In this document: positions 53,825-62,526 of the stretch, in pieces
How the letters are laid out: each line of letters starts with the position of its first letter
How positions within the stretch are numbered: position 1 is the first letter of the stretch
Assembly: GCA_945897185.1 (NCBI GenBank)
Contig: CAMDFC010000005.1
Coordinates: forward strand, 1 to 64,000
DNA from: Chitinophaga pinensis
GTDB lineage: Bacteria; Bacteroidota; Bacteroidia; Chitinophagales; Chitinophagaceae
Direction of reading: 5' to 3'
Length of the DNA: 64,000 nucleotides
Made by a program: the position numbers and the translations under genes
The notes under the pieces: generated by a model
Seen by the model: only the letters and a program-made list of their open reading frames with translations
Database searches by the model: none
What the model was told of the DNA's origin: nothing

Positions 53825-55093
53825 TTATCTAATTTCCCAGTCCACTATTTTATTTTCTAATTTCATTTGGTGTGGCGTAGAGATGCGAATGTAATTGTCT
53901 GTATATCCCTCAATCATGCTATTTTTTTCTTCTTTTTCAAAAAGGACTGACCGGGTTTTTCCAAGCTGACTACTTCTGAAATACTGCATTTTCTGATAGG
54001 AGAGGTTACGAAGAATCTTGTTTCTTTCGTTTCGAATATGAATCGGTACTATTTCTTTAAGTTCTAGTGCTTTTGTATTGGTTCTTTCGGAGTAGGTAAA
54101 TACATGTAAGTAGGAAACCTCCAAGGCATGGAGAAAATCAAAGGTGTCTTGAAAATCTTGATCACTTTCTGATGGAAATCCAACTATAACATCTACGCCA
54201 ATGCCACAATCAGGCATGAGCGATTTAACCAAGGCAATTCTTTCCTGGTATAATTCTCGTTTATAGCGTCTACGCATGAGGCCCAATATCGTGTTGCTAC
54301 CACTTTGTAATGGAATGTGGAAATGTGGCATGAATTTTTTGCTCTTTGCAACCAGTTCGATAATTTCTTCAGTGAGTAAATTGGGCTCAATTGAAGAAAT
54401 CCGAAACCTTTCAATGCCTTCGGTCTGGTCAAGCGCTTGACAAAGTGAATAGAAATTGGTTGTTCTTTCGCCATCAATTATGCCAAAATCTCCCAAGTTT
54501 ACGCCGGTAAGTACAATTTCTTTTACCCCTTTTTCAGCTATTTCATTTACTTGGTTTACAATATTTTCAATGGTATTGCTTCTGCTTTTCCCTCTGGCCA
54601 TAGGAATGGTGCAGAAAGAGCAAGTATAATCACAGCCATCTTGCACCTTGAGGAAGGTCCTGGTTCTATCCGTAACAGAAAAGGAGGTATTAAAGTCGTT
54701 TACTTCATTGATGTCGCAACTACATATTTTGGTTGAGTCGCCTTTTATAAATTGTGTAAGATGATCAACCAGATTGAATTTTTCTGCAGCGCCCAAAACC
54801 AGGTCAACTCCAGGGATAGCTGCGATTTCAGTGGGTTTTAGCTGAGCATAACAACCAGTAATTACAACAACAGCATCTTCATTCTGCTTTTGAATTCTTC
54901 TCACCAATTGTCGGCATTCTTTATCGGCGTTTTCTGTAACAGAACAGGTATTAATAACATATACGTCGGCTACCTCCTCAAATTCCTTTTTGAGGAACCC
55001 TTCCTTTTCTAGCATCCTACCTAGGGTAGAAGTCTCTGAAAAATTGAGTTTGCACCCAAGGGTATGTAATGCTATGGTTTTTTTAGCTTGCAT
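53825..55093 (-). CDS. mtaB: tRNA t6A37 methylthiotransferase MtaB
   Basis: 422-residue radical SAM enzyme converting t6A to ms2t6A at tRNA position 37. The N-terminal MTTase domain holds the auxiliary cluster cysteines C14 (TLGCKLN), C50 (INTCSVTE) and C81 (TGCYAQ). The radical SAM CxxxCxxC is C154, C158, C161 in GCDYTCSFCTIP. A C-terminal TRAM-like part follows (about 360-422). GCKLN and the length indicate MtaB rather than MiaB or RimO. It acts on the t6A made with the Sua5 protein at 11627. Promoter box at 55102-55109. Confidence 0.96.
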   Translation of the reverse strand: MQAKKTIALHTLGCKLNFSETSTLGRMLEKEGFLKKEFEEVADVYVINTCSVTENADKECRQLVRRIQKQNEDAVVVITGCYAQLKPTEIAAIPGVDLVLGAAEKFNLVDHLTQFIKGDSTKICSCDINEVNDFNTSFSVTDRTRTFLKVQDGCDYTCSFCTIPMARGKSRSNTIENIVNQVNEIAEKGVKEIVLTGVNLGDFGIIDGERTTNFYSLCQALDQTEGIERFRISSIEPNLLTEEIIELVAKSKKFMPHFHIPLQSGSNTILGLMRRRYKRELYQERIALVKSLMPDCGIGVDVIVGFPSESDQDFQDTFDFLHALEVSYLHVFTYSERTNTKALELKEIVPIHIRNERNKILRNLSYQKMQYFRSSQLGKTRSVLFEKEEKNSMIEGYTDNYIRISTPHQMKLENKIVDWEIR

Positions 55094-55101
55094 TTGGGCG
55101 A

Positions 55102-55109
55102 CAAAGATA
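55102..55109 (-). promoter_or_regulatory. -7 box TATCTTTG before mtaB
   Basis: Minus-strand TAnnTTTG match ending 8 bp before the mtaB ATG, predicting a leaderless or nearly leaderless message. Confidence 0.5.
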
Positions 55110-55123
55110 CAAATGGGAAGGTG

Positions 55124-55131
55124 TATATTTG
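55124..55131 (+). promoter_or_regulatory. -7 box TATATTTG before the acyltransferase gene
   Basis: TAnnTTTG match ending 9 bp before ATG 55141; supports that ATG over the in-frame TTG at 55129, which lies inside the box. Confidence 0.5.
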
Positions 55132-55140
55132 AATTATTCT

Positions 55141-55929
55141 ATGAGCAGGTTTAGGTACTTTTTGTTTCCTCTACAGATTCTTTATAACCTCTATTCCATG
55201 GCCCTTTTTGTGGCCATCATCCTTTTATTGTTTCCCCTGCTGCCTTTATGTGCCTTGCTTGGCAGAATCAAAGGGGCTAACATCATGTATAAGCTTTTTA
55301 GGTTTTTGGGAAACCTATGGCTTTTCATGATTGGCATACCCCACAAGACTATTTATGAATGCAAGCCGGACCCGACCGAGCAATATATTTTTGTGGCCAA
55401 CCATATCGCATATCTGGACGCTGTAACGATTGTCAGTTCCATTAAACACAATTTCAGACCTATTGGGAAGCATGAACTGATTAAGGTGCCTGTATTTGGA
55501 CTACTCTATAAATTTTGTGTAGTTACGGTAAATCGTTCCAATGCTCAAGACAGGTTAAGAAGTTTAAATGACCTTAGGAAGGTATTGGCTCAGGGAATTT
55601 CTGTTGCTGTATTTCCCGAAGGCACATTTAATATGGCAGATGCTCCATTGAAGGAAATGTACGATGGGGCATTCAAATTAGCAGTTGAGACAGGTAAGAA
55701 AATTCAACCTATTGTTTTTCTCGATACGTATGATAGAATGCACTACAAACATTTTTTTACTTTGAATCCAGGTAAGTCGAGAGCCATTTATTTGGCGCCC
55801 ATCGATCCAGCAGATTATCCCGGAACTGACTCCAAGTTTTTAAAATGTTTATTGGAAAAGCAGATGTCAGCTAAGTTGATTGCCTATAAAGCATCCTGGA
55901 TCAATCTCAAATATTTTAATCATTCTTAA
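55141..55929 (+). CDS. PlsC-like 1-acylglycerol-3-phosphate acyltransferase
   Basis: 262 residues. One or two N-terminal hydrophobic segments (about 5-40) anchor the protein in the inner membrane. The LPLAT domain shows motif 1 NHIAYLDAV (H-x4-D), RPIGKHELIKVP, and motif 3 VFPEGTFN with a later PIVFLDTYD. It transfers an acyl chain to lysophosphatidic acid or a related lysolipid. The start is set after the TATATTTG box. priA follows 10 bp after the stop, so the two probably share a transcript. Confidence 0.9.
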   Translation: MSRFRYFLFPLQILYNLYSMALFVAIILLLFPLLPLCALLGRIKGANIMYKLFRFLGNLWLFMIGIPHKTIYECKPDPTEQYIFVANHIAYLDAVTIVSSIKHNFRPIGKHELIKVPVFGLLYKFCVVTVNRSNAQDRLRSLNDLRKVLAQGISVAVFPEGTFNMADAPLKEMYDGAFKLAVETGKKIQPIVFLDTYDRMHYKHFFTLNPGKSRAIYLAPIDPADYPGTDSKFLKCLLEKQMSAKLIAYKASWINLKYFNHS

Positions 55930-55939
55930 ACTTATTTAG

Positions 55940-58384
55940 TTGTTTGCAGAAGTCATTATACCACTTGCTATTCCCAAAACATATACCTATTCAATTCCAT
56001 CAGATTTGATTGAAGTTGCATTGCCGGGCGTGAGGGTAGAAGTTATTTTTGGAAGACAGAAACGGTATTCAGGCATCATCAAATCTGTTGGTTCAAAAGC
56101 ACCTGATGGCTTTATTCCAAAGCCGCTTGTTCAAGTGTTGGATGCCGAGCCCATTCTTTATGAGCGTCAGCTTCAACTATGGAATTGGATGGCTAACTAT
56201 TACATGTGTAGTGAAGGTGAAGTAATGGCGGCAGCTCTTCCTACCCAGTTTAAATTGAGCAGTGAAACCATCTTGATTCTGAACGATGAATATGGTGATG
56301 ATTTCAGCAATTTGGACGACCAAGAGTATTTGGTTGCAGAAGGACTTTTGTTAAAGAAAGAACTTCGAATGGATGAAGTTCAAGGTATCTTGGATGTGGT
56401 ACATGTTTATCCTGTGGTGAAGCGGCTTCTTGAGAAAAAAGTTTGTCTTGCATGGGAATCGCTAAAAGAGAAATACACACCTAAGAAAGAAAAATTTGTA
56501 CTACTGCATCCCGATTATCTCAGTGAAAATGCATTGTCGGGTTTGTTAAACGCATGGAACAACAAAGCACCCAAACAACTTGAACTTTTGTTGGCATTTC
56601 TTCATTTACAAAAAATTGAGGGGGAAGTAAAGCAAACTGCGCTGTTGAAGAAATCTGGAGCCTCTGCGGCGCAATTAAATTCCTTGGTTCAGAAAAATAT
56701 TTTAGTAGTAGCTAGTCAGTCTGTTGATCGAATTAGCTTGGGCGCTAAAGATGTAGAAATTGATTTTCAACTTTCTGATCAACAACAACAGGCCTTAACG
56801 GCGATAAAAGAAAATTTAAAAACAAAAGATGCTTGCTTGCTTCATGGAGTTACTTCCAGTGGTAAAACACAGGTGTATATTAAATTAATGGAAGAGCAAG
56901 TGAATGCAGGAAAACAAGTATTGTTTCTTTTGCCTGAAATTGCACTTACTGCACAAATCATTAGGCGGTTACAAAAACATTTTGGTGGATATATTGCAAT
57001 CTATCATTCGAAATTTAATCCAAATGAAAGAGTTGAATTGTGGAACAAGGTTAAGCGTGGGGAAATTAGAATTGTATTGGGTGCAAGATCAGCTTTATTT
57101 CTGCCGTTCGTTGACCTATCCCTGGTTATTGTAGATGAAGAGCAAGATTCCTCATTTAAACAGCAAGATCCTGCCCCAAGATACAATGCAAGAGATGCGG
57201 CACTTTATTATGCTAAATTGTTTTCAGCGAAAGTCGTTCTTGGTAGTGCAACACCAAGTCTAGAAACTTACGCACAAGCTGTTGCGGGTAAATATGGATT
57301 GGTCGAACTTTTTGAAAGGTATGGTGGTGTTGCACTTCCAAACATAGAAGTGGCTGACATAAGAAAATTGGATGGTAATAAGGTGGTGAGACAAATGATA
57401 ACCGACCATTTACGAGAAGAAATTGAACGTGTGGTTAACAACAAAAAACAAGTCATTTTATTTCAAAATAGAAGGGGATATGCTCCCTATAAAATATGTG
57501 GCACCTGCGGTTTTATCCCTCATTGTAATCAATGTGATGTAACACTCACCTATCATAAATTGCACCACAAATTACAATGTCATTACTGTGGTACGAGTTA
57601 TCCAGTTCTTCAAACTTGCACTGCCTGTGGAAGTGTGAATTGGATGGAAAAGAATTTTGGGACAGAAAAAGTGGAAGAAGAATTGATTAACCTTTTCCCC
57701 AGTTTTAACATTGCACGAATGGATGTGGATACAGTAAAAGGGAAACATTCTCATGATGAGATGATCCGAAATTTTGAGCAAAGGCACATGGATATTTTGG
57801 TGGGTACGCAAATGGTGGTTAAGGGCTTGGATTTTGAGCATGTTGCCTTGGTAGGCATCTTGGATGCAGATGGGTTATTGGCCTTCACGGATTTTAGGGT
57901 GAACGAACGTGCTTTTCAATTGATGGAACAGGTAAGTGGACGTGCTGGAAGAAGAGGTGAAAAGGGTAGTGTGGTTATTCAGACATCAAAACCCGGACAT
58001 CCAATCATCATGGATGTAATTAATCATGATTATAAATCTTTTTATACCAAAGAAATTGACTCTAGAAAATTATTTCATTATCCTCCATACACACGTTTAA
58101 TTCAATTGTTTTTTCGTCATACAGACAAGAACAAGGCTTTTGAGGCTGCCAATTTCTTTGCAAGCAGAACACTGCCTCTCTTTGGCGATTATTTAATTGG
58201 ACCTGCAGAGCCTGTTGTCAATCGCATCCGCAATAAATACATTTATGAAGTCATGTTGAAATTACCAAGAGAAGGTGCAAAAAACACATTAGCCAGGCAA
58301 CACATTCAGCAGGTGATGGCAATGATGCAATCGGATACTGTTTTAAGGGCTACACACATTTTAATTAACGTAGATCCCCAATAG
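55940..58384 (+). CDS. priA: Primosomal protein N' (replication restart helicase PriA)
   Basis: 814 residues. Loads the replisome at stalled forks in a 3'-to-5' helicase reaction. Start codon TTG 55940, directly after an in-frame TAG; FAEVIIPLAIPKTYTYSIP is the normal PriA N-terminus, so the TTG is used. The 3'-DNA binding domain (1-100), Walker A GVTSSGKTQVYIK (about 305) and Walker B LVIVDEEQDSSFKQ follow (DEEQ instead of the usual DEEH). The zinc-binding insert comes next: CGTCGFIPHCNQC and CHYCGTSYPVLQTCTACG. Helicase motifs near VKGLDFEHVALV and QVSGRAGRRGEKG complete it. dnaG is convergent, 3 bp downstream. Confidence 0.96.
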   Translation: MFAEVIIPLAIPKTYTYSIPSDLIEVALPGVRVEVIFGRQKRYSGIIKSVGSKAPDGFIPKPLVQVLDAEPILYERQLQLWNWMANYYMCSEGEVMAAALPTQFKLSSETILILNDEYGDDFSNLDDQEYLVAEGLLLKKELRMDEVQGILDVVHVYPVVKRLLEKKVCLAWESLKEKYTPKKEKFVLLHPDYLSENALSGLLNAWNNKAPKQLELLLAFLHLQKIEGEVKQTALLKKSGASAAQLNSLVQKNILVVASQSVDRISLGAKDVEIDFQLSDQQQQALTAIKENLKTKDACLLHGVTSSGKTQVYIKLMEEQVNAGKQVLFLLPEIALTAQIIRRLQKHFGGYIAIYHSKFNPNERVELWNKVKRGEIRIVLGARSALFLPFVDLSLVIVDEEQDSSFKQQDPAPRYNARDAALYYAKLFSAKVVLGSATPSLETYAQAVAGKYGLVELFERYGGVALPNIEVADIRKLDGNKVVRQMITDHLREEIERVVNNKKQVILFQNRRGYAPYKICGTCGFIPHCNQCDVTLTYHKLHHKLQCHYCGTSYPVLQTCTACGSVNWMEKNFGTEKVEEELINLFPSFNIARMDVDTVKGKHSHDEMIRNFEQRHMDILVGTQMVVKGLDFEHVALVGILDADGLLAFTDFRVNERAFQLMEQVSGRAGRRGEKGSVVIQTSKPGHPIIMDVINHDYKSFYTKEIDSRKLFHYPPYTRLIQLFFRHTDKNKAFEAANFFASRTLPLFGDYLIGPAEPVVNRIRNKYIYEVMLKLPREGAKNTLARQHIQQVMAMMQSDTVLRATHILINVDPQ

Positions 58385-58387
58385 ACG

Positions 58388-60325
58388 CTATTTAAAAATA
58401 ACAGTGCCTATATCTTTCATCAATTGCATTTCGAGTTCCTTAAGGTGTTTATGGGTATGAAGGAGTATAAGTATGTCGTCTTGTGACTGCTCTTTTTCTA
58501 AATCATATTGATTTTCAACGATCAACCGCTTTACTTTTTTTAATTTTAAATAGGTCATACTTGAGCGAACTTCTTCTCGGTAGAGATCACTTCTATCTAA
58601 AATTTTTCCCTGGTAGAATTTAGCCCAATTTGGACTGATTTGGTGCTTCTCTGTTAGCAGAGAGACTGCCATTTGTCCAATTTTTTGATCAGGGTGGTAT
58701 AAAAAGAATTTTTCATCTGGTCTTGTACCTCTTTCTAAAATTGACTTGTATTCATTGATGATTTCTACCAATAATTTATTATCGAATAGATCTTCTAATC
58801 CATCTTTTTCTATTTCTAGAAATATATAATCAGCAACCGAATTGGTTTCTTCCCAAGGTTGATTTCCAAATTCAATTAGCGACCTCACAACTCCCTGTTC
58901 ATTCATTTCATCTTTAAAAAGCAAATCAAGTGACTGATCCTCTTTTTCACTGGTTTGTTGTTCAGGTTCTTTTTCCTCTGTATTTCTTTGAAACTTTTTC
59001 TCGTCTTTACCCAATTTTTCAATTGTGAATTTCTTTACCAAAGCTGTTAGGCCTTGTTCATCCACTTTTAAAATTGAAGAGCATCTTTTTATATAATCCT
59101 GTTGTCTGGTAAAATCTTCGGCTCTACTGAGCTTTGAAATAGATTCTGCAATTTGATTTACCACTGCTGCTTTACGTGTACTGTCGTTTCCTGCATCTGT
59201 TAAGGAAACCTCCAATTGAAAGAGAATGAAATCTTTTTTATTCAGGTTGATGAAATTCCTAAATTCTTCAGCACCTACTTTCATAACATAACTATCCGGA
59301 TCCTCCTTGTCTGGTATCAAAACCATTTGTACATTCAATCCTTCTTCTATTGCAAGATCTAAGCCCCTTAATGCTGCTTTTACACCCGCAGCATCTCCGT
59401 CATAAATGATGGTGAGGTTATTGGTGTATTTTTTGATCAATCTTAATTGATCTATGGTAAGTGAAGTGCCTCCTGATGCAACAACATTTTCAATTCCTGC
59501 CTGATGCATGGCAGTAACATCCGTATAGCCTTCAACCAGATAGCACTCATCGAACTTATCGATGGGATGTCTGGCAAAAAACGAACCATACAGAATGCGG
59601 CTCTTTACATAGAGCTCGTTCTCTGGTGTGTTGATGTATTTTGGTCCTCTATCGCTACTGCCAATAACCCTTGCACCAAAACCAATGATTTTACCACTTT
59701 GGTTTTGAATAGGGAAAATAATTCTACCTCTGTAATTGTCGAGCAGCTGCCCATCTCTTTCAATGGTTAATCCGCTCTTCTTTAAGATGTCCTCACTATA
59801 CTGGTGTTTGAGGGCTTCTTTTGTAAAAGCATCTCTTTGGTTGAGGCAATATCCCAATTGAAATTTTTCAATGGTAAGTTCATTGAATCCTCTTTCTTTC
59901 AAATAACTTAATGCATTGTTTTGACCTTCTTCGCTTTCCAGCAACTGCGCTGAAAAATATTTAGCTGCAAATTGGTTGAGGATGTGAAGGCTATCGGCAG
60001 TTTGTTGCTGTTCTTTGTATTCGGGACTGGTTTCCGTTTCAACGATATCAATATTGTATCGTGTTGCTAGCCACCTGAGTGCTTCAACATAAGAATATTT
60101 TTCGTGTTCCATGACAAAGCCAATGGCATTGCCACTCTTTCCGCAACCAAAGCATTTGTATATTTCTTTGGAAGGGGAAACAGTAAAAGAAGGTGTCTTC
60201 TCATTGTGAAATGGACAGTTTCCTATGAAATTGGTGCCTCTTCTTTTTAATTTAACGAAAGAGCCAACAATGTCATAGATGTCTATCCTGCTCTGAATCT
60301 CCTGTATGGTTTGCTGTGATATCAA
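58388..60325 (-). CDS. dnaG: DNA primase DnaG
   Basis: 645-residue primase making RNA primers for replication. Start is TTG 60325; ISQQTIQEIQSRIDIYDIVG is the conserved N-terminus, so no ATG is required. CHC2-type zinc finger: C37, H40 (GNCPFHNEKTPSF) and C58, C61 (YKCFGCGKSGN). The TOPRIM domain (about 255-345) has CYLVEGYTDV and IYDGDAAGVKA; the C-terminal helicase-binding part has low similarity as usual. A long acidic insertion lies near residues 445-470. It is 24 bp downstream of a membrane cytochrome gene, an uncommon neighbour. Confidence 0.97.
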   Translation of the reverse strand: MISQQTIQEIQSRIDIYDIVGSFVKLKRRGTNFIGNCPFHNEKTPSFTVSPSKEIYKCFGCGKSGNAIGFVMEHEKYSYVEALRWLATRYNIDIVETETSPEYKEQQQTADSLHILNQFAAKYFSAQLLESEEGQNNALSYLKERGFNELTIEKFQLGYCLNQRDAFTKEALKHQYSEDILKKSGLTIERDGQLLDNYRGRIIFPIQNQSGKIIGFGARVIGSSDRGPKYINTPENELYVKSRILYGSFFARHPIDKFDECYLVEGYTDVTAMHQAGIENVVASGGTSLTIDQLRLIKKYTNNLTIIYDGDAAGVKAALRGLDLAIEEGLNVQMVLIPDKEDPDSYVMKVGAEEFRNFINLNKKDFILFQLEVSLTDAGNDSTRKAAVVNQIAESISKLSRAEDFTRQQDYIKRCSSILKVDEQGLTALVKKFTIEKLGKDEKKFQRNTEEKEPEQQTSEKEDQSLDLLFKDEMNEQGVVRSLIEFGNQPWEETNSVADYIFLEIEKDGLEDLFDNKLLVEIINEYKSILERGTRPDEKFFLYHPDQKIGQMAVSLLTEKHQISPNWAKFYQGKILDRSDLYREEVRSSMTYLKLKKVKRLIVENQYDLEKEQSQDDILILLHTHKHLKELEMQLMKDIGTVIFK

Positions 60326-60349
60326 CCGATTGAACTTGAACGGGTGAAA

Positions 60350-62506
60350 TTAGTAGAAAAACACCTCATCCACAAAAACCCATCCTTTCAATCCTTTGCC
60401 AAAATGCCAGGAAGGCAATGATTGTATGTTGAAAGCTTCTATTTCTATGTATTTATAGATGCCTCTCTGTATAGGTACAATATATGGGAGAACGCCATTC
60501 GAACGGTATCCTTTTGGCATTTCAGGGACCAGACTTCCTATGGTTTTGAGGTTATTGGGGCTATCTCCGCCTTTTACAATGATTTTGGAGGGTGGAAATA
60601 TATCGAAATCCGTATTGTCTGCTGCACTCACCACTATCTTTGATTTTTCTATGTTGTTGCTGAAATAAAAACCAGTTTTAAACGTGTTTTCTTTGTATCC
60701 CAGCCAGTTTAAATTCAGGATTTCAGGAAATCCTTTTTTCAAATCAATTAATGAGCGTCTGCCATTCTTGCGGTATTTCTCTGAGGGGAGGTTAAGCAGT
60801 TGGACAGAATCCACTTTTTGCCCTTCCTGAAAAAAAGTATAATCAGAAACATCACTGCTTATCCATCCATTGTTGCTGGCTAGTGCAATCACTCTGGTGA
60901 TTTGTGATGTCGGTATAGGGGATTGGTAGGTCTTGCCTGTTAATGAGTCGGGTTTGCTGCCATCTAAACTGTATTTGATTTGTACACCTGGTAAGGGATG
61001 TTTAAGAATTATTTTTTCTTCTTTTCGTAAAATTATCCTATCGGTATTTATGGGTTTGGGTGGCGTAAGTTTTAGTAGTTCATTTTTATCCGGTATATAA
61101 CCAAGATCCCAAGTAATGGACGGCATTTTTTTCTTCAAGTTTGCCAGGTCTTGCTCTGTTATTTTGGTATTCCATAAATACACAGTTCTAACAACAGATT
61201 TAGCAAGACCATCCAATACCTTTACATCTACAGCTGTAGTTGCTAGAGAGAGTTGTTGGAGATTTTTATTTTTCACCAATTCATTCAGGTTCTTTCCAGT
61301 GATTGAACTGCCGTTGAGGTTTAATTTTTCAAGGTGTTCAAATTTGGAAAGGAGGGCGAATACTTTATCATCGACTGGCATGTTTGATAAATTGATTTCC
61401 ACAACCTGGGTGCTGATGCTCTTGCACTCTTCCAACATAGCGATGCTGAATTTTTCTTTCAAGTAAAATTTTACCGAGAGTGCAGGAGATTGATAGGCGA
61501 GGGGAAGAATTCTCCGAAATGGCGTATTCAGCTCATCAATTTTCGATTGAGATGCTGCTTGAAATGCATACGTCTTTTCAGTCTTTGCAATAGTTTGCGA
61601 CTTTCTGATTTCATCAATCATTAGTTTCAGTGAATCTGACTTGTCTAATGAGTGATAGGTTTTAGTAGCATTTGCACCCGTTTCTATCCATTTGGTAAAT
61701 AGAAGAATCTCATTTTCCGTGAGTTGAAATTTTCCTTTTGGCGGCATGTGCTTTTTATCATCCATGTCCAGCAACATTCTTTCTATCATGATGCTTGAAT
61801 CAGGATTACCAGCAGTGAAAATTGCTCCATTTTTCCCACCCTTTTGTAGCAATTGAAAATCACTCATGTTTAATCCACCTTTCATCTTATTATTGTTGTG
61901 GCAGGATAGACATTTTGTAGCGATTACAGGAGCTACTGCTGCATCAAATACAGTTGTAGTTGTATTTAAATCTGGGAATTTGCCTGCAACTTCTTTGGGT
62001 TCAATTGAAAGATAACCATCACCATGTGTGAGTGTACCGCCATAGTGACTGCCAGTAACGAGTATGAGGACGGCTGAAATTGCTATTGCATATCCAACTC
62101 TTTTTCTTTTTTCAACCCAGCTGAAAAGATAGATTTGTACATGTGTTAAAACTGCTGTTCCTACGCCAAACCACTTGTGTAGAAAAATTGTCTCTGGGTC
62201 ATAATCGCCTCCACCAGACAAGAGCAGACCTGCTATTGCTGTTAGTGTTGTCAATAAAGCTGTGTATACCAAGGAGGATTTATATAGTTGCTCAAGTTTT
62301 AAATTGTTACTATTCAGTTTGAGAAAATAGTAAAGTGGTAAATTAAAAATGACCAAAGCAATTGGAAGATGCAAAAAAAGTGGATGCAACTTGCCACTGG
62401 TTATTAGCCATTCTGGAAAAGTTGTTGTGTCTACAAAGCACATGAACAACAAAAAAACTTGAAGTACAATTAATATATTTGAAAGAATAGTAAGATGTCT
62501 AGACAT
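60350..62506 (-). CDS. Membrane protein with DUF2231-like, c-type cytochrome, LRR and chitobiase-like domains
   Basis: 718 residues. About five membrane helices at the N-terminus (1-165), including GKLHPLFLHLPIALVIFNL as in DUF2231-type proteins. A planctomycete-type cytochrome c follows with KCLSCHNNNKMKGGLN (CxxCH near 198) and HMPPKGKFQLTENE. Then come leucine-rich repeats (about 350-455: LEKLNLNGSSITGKNL) and a beta-sandwich domain with IKYSLDGSKPDSLTG (about 490-545) like the chitobiase C-terminal type. The last part (about 590-718) looks like a sugar-binding beta domain. Electron transfer at the envelope is likely; substrate unknown. Operon with the upstream DUF1501 gene. Confidence 0.82.
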   Translation of the reverse strand: MSRHLTILSNILIVLQVFLLFMCFVDTTTFPEWLITSGKLHPLFLHLPIALVIFNLPLYYFLKLNSNNLKLEQLYKSSLVYTALLTTLTAIAGLLLSGGGDYDPETIFLHKWFGVGTAVLTHVQIYLFSWVEKRKRVGYAIAISAVLILVTGSHYGGTLTHGDGYLSIEPKEVAGKFPDLNTTTTVFDAAVAPVIATKCLSCHNNNKMKGGLNMSDFQLLQKGGKNGAIFTAGNPDSSIMIERMLLDMDDKKHMPPKGKFQLTENEILLFTKWIETGANATKTYHSLDKSDSLKLMIDEIRKSQTIAKTEKTYAFQAASQSKIDELNTPFRRILPLAYQSPALSVKFYLKEKFSIAMLEECKSISTQVVEINLSNMPVDDKVFALLSKFEHLEKLNLNGSSITGKNLNELVKNKNLQQLSLATTAVDVKVLDGLAKSVVRTVYLWNTKITEQDLANLKKKMPSITWDLGYIPDKNELLKLTPPKPINTDRIILRKEEKIILKHPLPGVQIKYSLDGSKPDSLTGKTYQSPIPTSQITRVIALASNNGWISSDVSDYTFFQEGQKVDSVQLLNLPSEKYRKNGRRSLIDLKKGFPEILNLNWLGYKENTFKTGFYFSNNIEKSKIVVSAADNTDFDIFPPSKIIVKGGDSPNNLKTIGSLVPEMPKGYRSNGVLPYIVPIQRGIYKYIEIEAFNIQSLPSWHFGKGLKGWVFVDEVFFY

Positions 62507-62526
62507 AATTGTTTCGCTTCAAAATC

